The notes beneath the pieces were generated by a model. It saw only the letters and a program-made list of their open reading frames with translations, did no database searches and was not told the origin of the DNA. Source: Polynucleobacter campilacus (lineage in GTDB: Bacteria; Pseudomonadota; Gammaproteobacteria; Burkholderiales; Burkholderiaceae). From it: a stretch of DNA of 64,000 nt. Each line of letters opens with the position of its first letter. Positions within the stretch are counted from its first letter, which is position 1. The DNA is taken from the NCBI RefSeq assembly GCF_002206625.1, contig NZ_NGUP01000003.1:394968-458967 (forward strand), given 5' to 3'. The translations under genes were made by a program, and so were the position numbers. This document shows positions 38,203-47,410 of the stretch, piece by piece.

Positions 38203-39093
38203 ATGCAAATTAATCTGATTACCGGAATCTCTGGCTCGGGTAAATCAGTCGCCTTGAGGGCTTTTGAAGATGCAGGCTATGACTGTGTAGATAACCTGCC
38301 AGTCACCCTCCTTGAGAATTTGATTGTCACCCTCGAAAAAGAAAAGAGTGAGCGTGTAGCAGTAGCAATTGATGCACGTCGCGGCGAATCCATTGCTGAA
38401 CTGCCCTCCATTCTCGAGAACTTGCGTCGCAATCATCAAGTCAGAATTGTTTTCTTAAACGCTAACACCAATACCTTAGTGCAGCGCTTTTCAGAAACCC
38501 GCAGACGCCATCCCTTATCAACGAATGCCCAACCATCACAATCTGCAACACTCATTGAGGCGATTGATAGAGAGCGCAACCTGCTTGAACCACTTCGCAC
38601 CCAGGCGCATAGTATTGATACTAGTAATTTGCCAGCGCATGCCCTGCGCTCCTGGATTAGCGATCTTCTCAAAGATAAGCCATTAGGGCTATCCGTGATT
38701 TTTGAATCCTTTGGTTTCAAAAAGGGAGTTCCCAGTGAATCTGACATAGTGTTTGATGTGCGCTGCCTACCCAATCCTTATTACGATAAGGATCTAAGGC
38801 CACTAACTGGTAAAGACAAGCCGGTTAAAGAGTTCCTTGAGAAAATCCCTGAAGTAGTTAGCATGGAAGGTGACATTATTCAGTTTATTGATAAATGGTT
38901 ACCGCACTACATTGCAGATGGTCGTAGCTATTTAACGGTGTCAATTGGATGTACCGGTGGACAACATCGCTCAGTCTATTTAGTTAATCGTATTAGCGAA
39001 CACTTTCGTGCACAAAAAGATTTGGCTGCTCTGCAACTTAGTTTTTTAGACCGTCATCGCGAGCTAGACTCAATCCCAACAGTAAAACTTTAA
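38203..39093 (+). CDS. rapZ: RNase adapter protein RapZ
   Basis: RapZ is a nucleotide-binding protein; in E. coli it guides RNase E to the sRNA GlmZ, while its role in betaproteobacteria is less clear. The 296-residue product has the N-terminal Walker A LITGISGSGKSVALRAFEDAG and the C-terminal signatures SFGFKKG, DVRCLPNPYYD and SIGCTGGQHRSVY. Its last 56 bases overlap the convergent mutY coding end on the other strand. Confidence 0.94.
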   Translation: MQINLITGISGSGKSVALRAFEDAGYDCVDNLPVTLLENLIVTLEKEKSERVAVAIDARRGESIAELPSILENLRRNHQVRIVFLNANTNTLVQRFSETRRRHPLSTNAQPSQSATLIEAIDRERNLLEPLRTQAHSIDTSNLPAHALRSWISDLLKDKPLGLSVIFESFGFKKGVPSESDIVFDVRCLPNPYYDKDLRPLTGKDKPVKEFLEKIPEVVSMEGDIIQFIDKWLPHYIADGRSYLTVSIGCTGGQHRSVYLVNRISEHFRAQKDLAALQLSFLDRHRELDSIPTVKL

Positions 39094-40168
39094 TTGGTTG
39101 TGGCAAGCCATATCGCCCTAACTGACTAAGGTGTACCCACTTCAAATCAGAGCTCGAGAACTCTACTGCGCTCGCAGAGTTTAATTCCCAAATCTGTATC
39201 CATAAACGACGGTGGGTGAAGATATGTTTAATTTGATTACCCTGCTTTAGTCCCTTTAAAGATTTAGCCAAGCTAGCACTATTTTCTTCGGGCAGGATTA
39301 TAGAAAGCAGTGCCTTAGTACCTCCCATTGGCTTTGGAACTGTTTTAGTTTTTGGCCTCCAGGGTGACTCCGGCAAAGACCATAGCCCACCCCAAATTGC
39401 CTTACTGGGTCGCTTTTGTAAAAGTACAAAATTGCCTGATCTGACCAATAACATATCGCAATCAAACTCTGGTGACTTTGCTTTTGCTGCCTTTTGAGGT
39501 AAAGCTAGAACTTGATCACTTAAGTTCGCCTGGCAATCCTTTGCAAAGGGGCATTTTTTCTCTACGCCCATGCATACTGGTTTACGGGATGTACACCAAG
39601 TGGCTCCAAAGTCCATCAAGGCCTGTGTATACACCGGTATATTTTTTGATTCATTAGGCAATAAATCATTAGCTAGCTGCCATAGGCGATCATTCACTGC
39701 TTTATCTTGTATTGCGCCATCAACAGCAAATAAGCGCGCCAGAATTCTTTTGACATTTGCATCTAGTATTGGCGCCCTTTCATGAAAAGCAAAAGCGGCA
39801 ATCGCTCCTGCTGTTGATCGACCAATCCCCTTTAGCTGCTCAAGCAAAACTGGATCGCTCGGAAACTTTCCAGAAAATTCCTGCATTACTTGCTTTGCGC
39901 ATGCGTGCAAGTTTCGAGCACGTGAGTAATAACCCAAGCCCGCCCATTCAGCTAATACTTCATCAATATCAACTGCCGCTAATTTTTTGACAGTCGGAAA
40001 GCGTTTCATAAAGCGCGGATAGCGCTCCAAAACTGTAGCAACTTGAGTTTGTTGCAGCATGATTTCAGAAACCCAAACTGCATATGGGTCACGATTACCT
40101 TGCCATGGCAAACCTGAGCGGCCGCTGACCCCATGCCAAGCAATCAGCTTTTTTGCAAAAGCATTCAT
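39038..40168 (-). CDS. mutY: Adenine DNA glycosylase MutY
   Basis: MutY removes adenine mispaired with 8-oxoguanine. The helix-hairpin-helix glycosylase core includes SEIMLQQTQVATVLERYP near residue 33 and the catalytic-aspartate region PILDANVKRILARLF. The C-terminal NUDIX-like domain runs to the end. The Fe-S cluster cysteines appear as C-X6-C-X6-C-X5-C, four residues longer than the usual C-X6-C-X2-C-X5-C. I use the ATG at 40168 (MNAFAKKL), which overlaps the mutM stop as TAATG, giving 376 residues. Confidence 0.93.
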   Translation of the reverse strand: MNAFAKKLIAWHGVSGRSGLPWQGNRDPYAVWVSEIMLQQTQVATVLERYPRFMKRFPTVKKLAAVDIDEVLAEWAGLGYYSRARNLHACAKQVMQEFSGKFPSDPVLLEQLKGIGRSTAGAIAAFAFHERAPILDANVKRILARLFAVDGAIQDKAVNDRLWQLANDLLPNESKNIPVYTQALMDFGATWCTSRKPVCMGVEKKCPFAKDCQANLSDQVLALPQKAAKAKSPEFDCDMLLVRSGNFVLLQKRPSKAIWGGLWSLPESPWRPKTKTVPKPMGGTKALLSIILPEENSASLAKSLKGLKQGNQIKHIFTHRRLWIQIWELNSASAVEFSSSDLKWVHLSQLGRYGLPQPIKVLLLGLSLARDDGLKN

Positions 40169-41004
40169 TATCGTTTTTGACATTGGGGGCAGAAATAGGT
40201 GGAGCGCTGCCCCTGGACAATTTGTGTAATCGGCGTTTTGCAAACCTTACAGGGCAAGCCTTTGCGGTCATAAACTTTCGTTTGCACCATGAAGTGACCG
40301 GGATCACCTTCGCTATTTACAAAATCTTTCAAGCTACTACCGCCAGCAGCAATCGCATTTTTCAGAATGAGTCTGACTGCATTTGCTAAACGAGCACACT
40401 GGGGCTTGCTTAACTTACCAGCGGCTTTTGCAGGATGAATGCCCGCCTCAAATAAACTTTCTGAGCAATAAATATTACCGACGCCCACTACGGCCTGACC
40501 AGCCAGTAAAAATTGCTTCACCGCAACACTGCGCTTACGTGAGGCTTTATAAAGAATATCTGCCCCAAGCTCACCTGCAAACTCAGCTGAAAAAGGCTCA
40601 ACGCCTAACTTTTGTAAAAGGGTATTTTTCTCAAGCGGGCCTTTTGTATTGGCGTGCCATAAAACTGCGCCAAATTTTCTGGGGTCGTGTAATCGCAGAC
40701 TCAGCTTGCCAAATTCAAAAGTGACACGATCATGAGGCTTCAAACAGTCAGTGCTTGGCAGAATCCGCAAGGTTCCAGTCATACCTAAATGGATAAGTAA
40801 ATGACCGGTATCCATTTCCAGGAGGAGATATTTGCCGCGCCTTGTAATCGACTGAACCTTCTGCCCTGTCAAAATCTTAGGCAATTTAGTAGGCACGGGC
40901 CAACGCAAGCGCCCATCCAGCACTTTGACGGCGCTGACCTTCTGCCCCTCAAGGTGGGGGGCAATTCCTAATCTGGTGACTTCTACTTCTGGAAGTTCTG
41001 GCAT
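40168..41004 (-). CDS. mutM: Formamidopyrimidine-DNA glycosylase MutM (Fpg)
   Basis: MutM excises 8-oxoguanine and opened purines. The mature protein must start with proline, and the ATG at 41004 gives MPELPEVEVTR; the track's extra residue comes from an upstream TTG. At 278 residues it also has the KQFLLAGQAVVGVGNIYCSE core and a C-terminal zinc finger (CKVC...CPQC). It overlaps mutY by one base, pairing two enzymes of the 8-oxoguanine repair system in one transcript. Confidence 0.96.
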   Translation of the reverse strand: MPELPEVEVTRLGIAPHLEGQKVSAVKVLDGRLRWPVPTKLPKILTGQKVQSITRRGKYLLLEMDTGHLLIHLGMTGTLRILPSTDCLKPHDRVTFEFGKLSLRLHDPRKFGAVLWHANTKGPLEKNTLLQKLGVEPFSAEFAGELGADILYKASRKRSVAVKQFLLAGQAVVGVGNIYCSESLFEAGIHPAKAAGKLSKPQCARLANAVRLILKNAIAAGGSSLKDFVNSEGDPGHFMVQTKVYDRKGLPCKVCKTPITQIVQGQRSTYFCPQCQKR

Positions 41005-41039
41005 CAATGGATTGTAGATTCGCAGATTAGAATGTGCTT

Positions 41040-42527
41040 ATGAGCAAATTCATACGCAAGCCCCTTTTGCAGGGCTTATTCCTTTTGGTCGCATCTAGCG
41101 GCTTAGTCTTTTCTGGCCAAACCCAGGCCCAAATAGATGGCTTAAAGACTGGTGAAGGGGTATTTGAGGTGCTTGCCTCAGAGATAGCCCTCCAAAGGGG
41201 CGAGGCTGGGCTGGCTTACAACACCTATCTGGAAATGGCCCGGCAGTACAAAGACCCCCGTCTGGCTCAAAGAGCAATGGAAATCGCTATTAGCGGAGGC
41301 TCGCCCGATTTAGCGCTTCAGGCTGCAAAAACATGGGATGAGCTATCGCCAAGCTCAGAAACCAAACCTAAGGAGGTACTCATTACTCTCCTCGTTTTGA
41401 GTAATCGCTGGCCTGATACGGTGAAACCAGCAATTTCTTTGCTACGGAAACAAACTCCAGCGCAACAAGAAAATACTTTATTGCAACTACAAGCATTGCT
41501 TGCTAAAGCAAAAGATGAAACGGAAGCATTACGAGCTTTCTATGAGATTGCATCTACTGTCAAAGTGCCACTAAAAGATCCAGGTCTGCTTTACACCTAT
41601 GCGATGTCTGCAGAAAAATATGGGCGCAACGATGTGATGGAAAAAACTTTGCGTGAAATTTTACGTAAACGTCCAAACGATGCCAACTCTCTGAATGCTT
41701 TAGGTTACTCTTTAGCTGATCGCAACATCAAACTTCCTGAAGCGTTTGCACTGATTAGTAAAGCACATGAACTATCCCCAAAAGATGCTTTCATTTTAGA
41801 TAGCTTGGGCTGGGTGAACTTTAGGCTGGGGAAAAATGCTTTGGCATTAGAGCAACTGCAGCAGGCATTTGCGATGAAGCCTGAGGCTGATATTGCCGCT
41901 CATACTGGCGAAGTCTTATGGATTATGAATCGTCGCCCTGAGGCAGAAGAGGTATGGTCCAAAGGACAAAAATTAGACGCCAATAATCCGACCCTCAAAG
42001 AAACTTTAAAACGCTTCAAACCAGACTGGTCTACCCCAGAAAAACCTCCTCAAGGCTCATGGGATGGCCGTTTCGCAGTAAAAGTCATCGGTATTACTGA
42101 CTCGCAAAATCAAGGTGGCTCAGGTGGCTTTACTTTGACTCAAGATGCGCTCAAGGATATCTTGGAAATTCGAAATCCTATTGGTGGCTCTATTGCAAAA
42201 ATAACGATCAATCCTGGTGAGGCAACTTTAGAGCGCGATGGTCAGGTCGTCACCGCAATTGATGCAGACACATTAATACAAAATACTCTGGGCTTGCCCT
42301 TGCCTGCGCGTGGCCTATCAAATTGGCTCAGAGGTGAAGTGAGACCGGGTAGCGAAGCTAGCATTGATAGAAATGCCAAAGGTCAAGTGAGCAAAATTAA
42401 TCAGGATGGTTGGGAATTAGCTTATACCTGGGGTAAGAACATGCGCCTAGATAAACTCACGATGACGCGTAATTCTAATATTGGATCGATTGATATTCGT
42501 TTGGTTTTTGACCATCCCAATGAGTAA
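41040..42527 (+). CDS. TPR protein fused to a LolB-like lipoprotein-insertion domain
   Basis: The 495-residue product has an N-terminal signal-like segment (LLQGLFLLVASSGLVFSGQTQA), tetratricopeptide repeats over about residues 30-330 (ANSLNALGYSLADRNIKLPE, DAFILDSLGWVNFRLGKNAL), and a C-terminal LolB-type domain from about 338: SWDGRFAVKV, IRNPIGGSIAKITINPGEATL, LPLPARGLSNWLRGE. LolB normally is an outer-membrane lipoprotein that inserts lipoproteins delivered by LolA. No lipobox cysteine is present in this N-terminus. The gene overlaps ispE by eight bases, the position where lolB stands alone in related bacteria. GTG at 41034 is an alternative start. Confidence 0.82.
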   Translation: MSKFIRKPLLQGLFLLVASSGLVFSGQTQAQIDGLKTGEGVFEVLASEIALQRGEAGLAYNTYLEMARQYKDPRLAQRAMEIAISGGSPDLALQAAKTWDELSPSSETKPKEVLITLLVLSNRWPDTVKPAISLLRKQTPAQQENTLLQLQALLAKAKDETEALRAFYEIASTVKVPLKDPGLLYTYAMSAEKYGRNDVMEKTLREILRKRPNDANSLNALGYSLADRNIKLPEAFALISKAHELSPKDAFILDSLGWVNFRLGKNALALEQLQQAFAMKPEADIAAHTGEVLWIMNRRPEAEEVWSKGQKLDANNPTLKETLKRFKPDWSTPEKPPQGSWDGRFAVKVIGITDSQNQGGSGGFTLTQDALKDILEIRNPIGGSIAKITINPGEATLERDGQVVTAIDADTLIQNTLGLPLPARGLSNWLRGEVRPGSEASIDRNAKGQVSKINQDGWELAYTWGKNMRLDKLTMTRNSNIGSIDIRLVFDHPNE

Positions 42528-43395
42528 GTCAATCTTGGTGCTGCGATCACCAGCAAAGCTCAATCTTTTTCTTCATATCGTTGGACGCCGTACCGATGGC
42601 TATCACCTACTTCAATCTGTTTTTCAACTGATTGATTGGTGCGATACCGTCACTTTAAAAATCATTCCAGAAAATGAAGTGCGCCGAATCAACCCAATCC
42701 CTGGCGTATCGCCGGAACAAGATTTGGTTGTACGTGCTGCAAAACTATTAAAAAACTTTTGCAAGTTTGAGGGCGGGGTTGAAATTAGTCTTCAAAAAGA
42801 AATTCCGATGGGCGCTGGATTAGGTGGCGGCTCTTCTGATGCAGCAAGTACCTTGATCGGACTTAATACGCTCTGGAATCTCGAATTAGACCAGGCAACT
42901 TTAGCGAGCTTAGGCCTGCAACTGGGTGCAGATGTGCCTTTCTTTATCTATGGACAAAATGCTTTTGTAGAGGGAATAGGCGAAAAATTTCAAGGAATTG
43001 AGTTGGAAAAGCGTGATTTTTTGGTGATTTTTCCCCGGCAGGGAATCGCCACTGCAAGCATTTTTCAAGCCCCAGAATTGACCCGAGATCACGCTCAGAT
43101 TACAATTGATGGCTTTCTTGCGTCACCATGGTCCGATTTATCAAACGATTGTCAGGCTGTAGCGATGCGGATTTGCCCTGAAGTGAAGCAAGCTTTGGAT
43201 TGGATTAGCCGCGCAGTACCGGGCTCAAAGCCCCGTATGTCGGGCTCTGGAAGTAGCGTTTTTGCCGTCTTAGACCCTAAGACCGATCCCGCAAAACTAG
43301 AAAATCTTTTACAAACTCTTCCACAGGGATGGATAGGTCGGATTGTTGGGGGCTTAAATAAAAATCCCGCTTACAATTTGATTTCTTCAGAATGA
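42520..43395 (+). CDS. ispE: 4-diphosphocytidyl-2-C-methyl-D-erythritol kinase
   Basis: IspE phosphorylates CDP-methylerythritol in the MEP route to isoprenoids. It is a GHMP kinase of 291 residues with the N-terminal SPAKLNLFLHIVGRRTDGYH, the ATP loop MGAGLGGGSSDAAS near residue 97 and the C-terminal MSGSGSSVFAV. The track start at 42481 lies inside the LolB domain; the ATG at 42520 (MSKSILVLRSPAK) is chosen. A tRNA-Gln gene follows 5 bases after the stop. Confidence 0.95.
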   Translation: MSKSILVLRSPAKLNLFLHIVGRRTDGYHLLQSVFQLIDWCDTVTLKIIPENEVRRINPIPGVSPEQDLVVRAAKLLKNFCKFEGGVEISLQKEIPMGAGLGGGSSDAASTLIGLNTLWNLELDQATLASLGLQLGADVPFFIYGQNAFVEGIGEKFQGIELEKRDFLVIFPRQGIATASIFQAPELTRDHAQITIDGFLASPWSDLSNDCQAVAMRICPEVKQALDWISRAVPGSKPRMSGSGSSVFAVLDPKTDPAKLENLLQTLPQGWIGRIVGGLNKNPAYNLISSE

Positions 43396-43400
43396 GCTGT

Positions 43401-43477
43401 AGGGGAATCGCCAAGCTGGTTAAGGCACTGGATTTTGATTCCAGCATGCGAAGGTTCGAATCCTTCTTCCCCTGCCA
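43401..43477 (+). tRNA. tRNA-Gln (UUG anticodon)
   Basis: A full cloverleaf can be drawn: acceptor AGGGGAA/TTCCCCT, D arm, anticodon stem CTGGA/TCCAG with loop TTTTGAT (anticodon TTG), T arm GAAGG-TTCGAAT-CCTTC, discriminator G and an encoded CCA. It sits between ispE and prs, a conserved betaproteobacterial position, and is probably processed from the ispE-prs transcript. Confidence 0.97.
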
Positions 43478-43531
43478 AATACTGTAGAAACGATAAAGAT
43501 AATCTTTTGACCCGACAAAGCCCTTGATCCT

Positions 43532-44500
43532 ATGACTACCCCGACCCACTCAGATTTACTGACCCTTTTCACAGGCAATGCAAATCCCATTTTGGCAGAG
43601 GCTGTTGCCAAAGAGCTCAAACTCAATATGGGCAAAGCTTTCGTAGGTCGTTTCTCAGATGGTGAGATTCAAGTCGAGATTCAAGAAAACGTCCGCGGTA
43701 AAAATGTTGTCGTGATTCAATCTACCTGTGCTCCAACGAACGACAACTTAATGGAGCTCATGATCATGATTGATGCTCTTAAGCGTGCGTCAGCTGGTCG
43801 TATCACTGCCGTGATTCCTTACTTTGGTTATGCCCGCCAAGACCGTCGCCCTCGCTCTGCCAGGGTTGCAATCTCGGCACGCATCATCGCCAATATGCTG
43901 CAGTCGGTTGCTGGTATTGAGCGCGTGCTCACCATGGATCTCCATGCCGATCAGATCCAAGGCTTCTTTGATATTCCAGTAGACAATATTTATGCCTCAC
44001 CAGTGCTCTTGGCTGACCTAGAAGCGCAGAAGACGCAAAAAGATCTCATCATCGTCTCTCCAGATATTGGCGGTGTTGTTCGCGCTCGCGCAATGGCAAA
44101 ACAACTCGGTACTGATTTAGCAATTATTGATAAACGTCGTCCTAAAGCAAACGTTTCTGAAGTAATGCATCTGATTGGTGAAGTCGAAGGTCGTCATTGC
44201 GTCATCATGGATGACATCATTGATACCGGTGGGACCCTCTGTAAAGCAGCTGAGGCGCTCAAAGAGCGTGGCGCTAAGGGTGTTACTGCCTACTGTACTC
44301 ATGCAGTCCTATCGGGCGGTGCAGTCGCTCGTATAGCCGCCTCTGAACTCGATGAATTGGTCGTGACCGATACCATTCCATTGACTCCTGAGGCCATGAA
44401 AGTGACCAAAATTCGTCAATTGACAGTAGCCCCCCTTTTAGCCGAAACCCTTTCCCGCATTAGCAAGGGCGACTCGGTCATGTCGATGTTTGCCGAATAG
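43532..44500 (+). CDS. prs: Ribose-phosphate pyrophosphokinase
   Basis: Prs makes PRPP for nucleotides, histidine and tryptophan. The 322-residue enzyme shows the flexible-loop region [20 protein letters not shown], the ATP/Mg site [20 protein letters not shown], and the PRPP-binding loop [19 protein letters not shown] near residue 230. The start ([19 protein letters not shown]) matches relatives. It lies between tRNA-Gln and rplY. Confidence 0.97.
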   Translation: MTTPTHSDLLTLFTGNANPILAEAVAKELKLNMGKAFVGRFSDGEIQVEIQENVRGKNVVVIQSTCAPTNDNLMELMIMIDALKRASAGRITAVIPYFGYARQDRRPRSARVAISARIIANMLQSVAGIERVLTMDLHADQIQGFFDIPVDNIYASPVLLADLEAQKTQKDLIIVSPDIGGVVRARAMAKQLGTDLAIIDKRRPKANVSEVMHLIGEVEGRHCVIMDDIIDTGGTLCKAAEALKERGAKGVTAYCTHAVLSGGAVARIAASELDELVVTDTIPLTPEAMKVTKIRQLTVAPLLAETLSRISKGDSVMSMFAE

Positions 44501-44574
44501 GCCAAAAATCCCCGTTTTACCGCGTTTTTTGGCAATTTTGAGGGGTTTGTAGGCAAAAACTTCCTTTCCCACGA

Positions 44575-44580
44575 TATAAT
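44575..44580 (+). promoter_or_regulatory. Probable -10 box upstream of rplY
   Basis: A perfect TATAAT lies 57 bases before the rplY ATG, in the prs-rplY gap. No good -35 is found 16-18 bases upstream, so the promoter may be weak or activator-dependent. It follows an imperfect prs hairpin (GCCAAAAA/TTTTTTGGC). Confidence 0.4.
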
Positions 44581-44636
44581 CGAAGGCTTTTCTGTTTGGT
44601 CGCGAACGGAAATTAACCTTAACTAGGGAATTTAAT

Positions 44637-45299
44637 ATGAAAGTAGTAGCCTTTGAAAGAAGCGTACAGGGAACGGGTGCGAGCCGCCGTCTGCGCAATT
44701 CCGGAAAAACTCCGGGAATCGTTTACGGTAGTAAAGATGCAGCCGCTGTTATCGAGTTAGACCACAACGCACTGTTTCATGCTCTCCGTAAAGAAGCATT
44801 TCACTCATCCATCTTGGATTTGGAAATCGGCGGAAAAACACAAAAAGTGTTGTTACGTGATTACCAAATGCATCCATTTAAGCCATTGGTATTACACATT
44901 GACTTTCAGCGCGTATCTGCGACTGAGAAAGTTCATATGCGCGTTCCATTGCACTTCACCAATGCTGAGACTTCAGCTGCCGTGAAATTGCAAGGCGCTG
45001 TTATTAGCCACATCCTCAATGATCTGGAAATTTCTTGCTTGCCAGCAGACTTGCCAGGCTTCCTTGAGGTGGACTTGAGCAAAATTGAAGTAGGTCACTC
45101 TATTCACGCTAAAGACGTTGTACTACCAAAAGGCGTTAGCTTGGTATTGCATGTTGAACAAGAGAATCCAGTGATTGCAAACGCACGTATTCCAGCCGTT
45201 AAAGCTGCTGAGACTGAAGAAGTTGCTCCTTCAGCTGCTCCTGCAGCTGACGCTGCTGCAGCTGCAGCTCCAGCTGCTAAGGACAAAGAAAAGTCTTAA
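44637..45299 (+). CDS. rplY: 50S ribosomal protein L25 (Ctc/TL5 form)
   Basis: L25 binds 5S rRNA. This is the long general-stress form: the L25 domain fills residues 1-95 ([19 protein letters not shown]), the TL5 beta domain runs to about 190, and an Ala/Glu-rich tail ([19 protein letters not shown]) closes the 220 residues. A track ORF at 45175-45405 is a frame-shifted shadow of that tail. A strong terminator follows. pth lies next on the same strand, as in many proteobacteria. Confidence 0.96.
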   Translation: MKVVAFERSVQGTGASRRLRNSGKTPGIVYGSKDAAAVIELDHNALFHALRKEAFHSSILDLEIGGKTQKVLLRDYQMHPFKPLVLHIDFQRVSATEKVHMRVPLHFTNAETSAAVKLQGAVISHILNDLEISCLPADLPGFLEVDLSKIEVGHSIHAKDVVLPKGVSLVLHVEQENPVIANARIPAVKAAETEEVAPSAAPAADAAAAAAPAAKDKEKS

Positions 45300-45328
45300 T
45301 TTGCTTAAGCTACACTGCTTGCATTCAG

Positions 45329-45357
45329 AAAGCCCGCGCAAGCGGGCTTTCTTTTTT
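45329..45357 (+). terminator. Terminator after rplY
   Basis: AAAGCCCGC-GCAA-GCGGGCTTT is a 9-bp stem with a four-base loop followed by C and six T residues, beginning 30 bases past the rplY stop. It is oriented for the plus strand. Confidence 0.9.
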
Positions 45358-45397
45358 ACTTTTTGTAGAAAAGTCTTGAAGACTTTAAACTCCCACC

Positions 45398-46260
<863 letters not shown>

Positions 46261-46266
46261 CTAACC

Positions 46267-46779
<513 letters not shown>

Positions 46780-46800
46780 TTATCAGCTATAGGCAAGAGT

Positions 46801-47373
46801 TTAGCCTCTTCTACCCCGAAATAGACAGGCTTTTACCTGGCCTGCCTCTAAGTATTTTCCACAATGCCAGTCTGGGAGTAGGGCCTCTATCTCATCGCGA
46901 GCACGACTGGAGGGAAATTCGACATAAATGCCACCCCCGCTGGAATCATCACAAACCCGGCCAGCCTCAATTAGAGTTTGATCCAATAAACCCTGCTCCT
47001 GAAACGGGGGGTCGATAAAAATTAAGTTGCTTGAGTGATTTGCCTGTTGCTTAAGATATTCAAGACTATCTCTGTGCAAAATTCCTACCTCGCCACTAAC
47101 GGGTGAAGACTGTAGCAAAGCAAAATTACTCACTAAACTTGCATGGGCTTTTTTATCTTTTTCCAATAGAACTACCAACTCAGCGCCGCGAGAGGCTGCC
47201 TCAAAACCCAGCACACCAGTTCCAGCAAATAGATCTAGACAATGCAACCCTGTTAAATCCTGGCCAAGCCAGTTAAATAGGGTTTCTCTAATACGATCAG
47301 TTGTTGGGCGTAATCCAGGCAAATCTAAAACGGTTAATAAGCGACTTCTCCAAACGCCTCCGATGATGCGCAC
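46801..47373 (-). CDS. rsmD: 16S rRNA (guanine-966-N2) methyltransferase RsmD
   Basis: RsmD methylates G966 of 16S rRNA. The core shows RIIGGVWRSRLLTV, PTTDRIRETLFNWL, the SAM motif CLDLFAGTGVLGFEA and the catalytic LIFIDPPFQEQ. As tracked it is 190 residues and starts at a GTG with no ribosome site. The frame is open for 15 further codons upstream (INKSTKTLKAEPPKK), which resembles the usual family N-terminus, but the only candidate codon there is ATA, spaced ideally from AGGGGA. The true start is therefore uncertain. Confidence 0.9.
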   Translation of the reverse strand: MRIIGGVWRSRLLTVLDLPGLRPTTDRIRETLFNWLGQDLTGLHCLDLFAGTGVLGFEAASRGAELVVLLEKDKKAHASLVSNFALLQSSPVSGEVGILHRDSLEYLKQQANHSSNLIFIDPPFQEQGLLDQTLIEAGRVCDDSSGGGIYVEFPSSRARDEIEALLPDWHCGKYLEAGQVKACLFRGRRG

Positions 47374-47410
47374 CTTTTTGGGCGGCTCTGCCTTTAAAGT
47401 CTTGGTGGAC

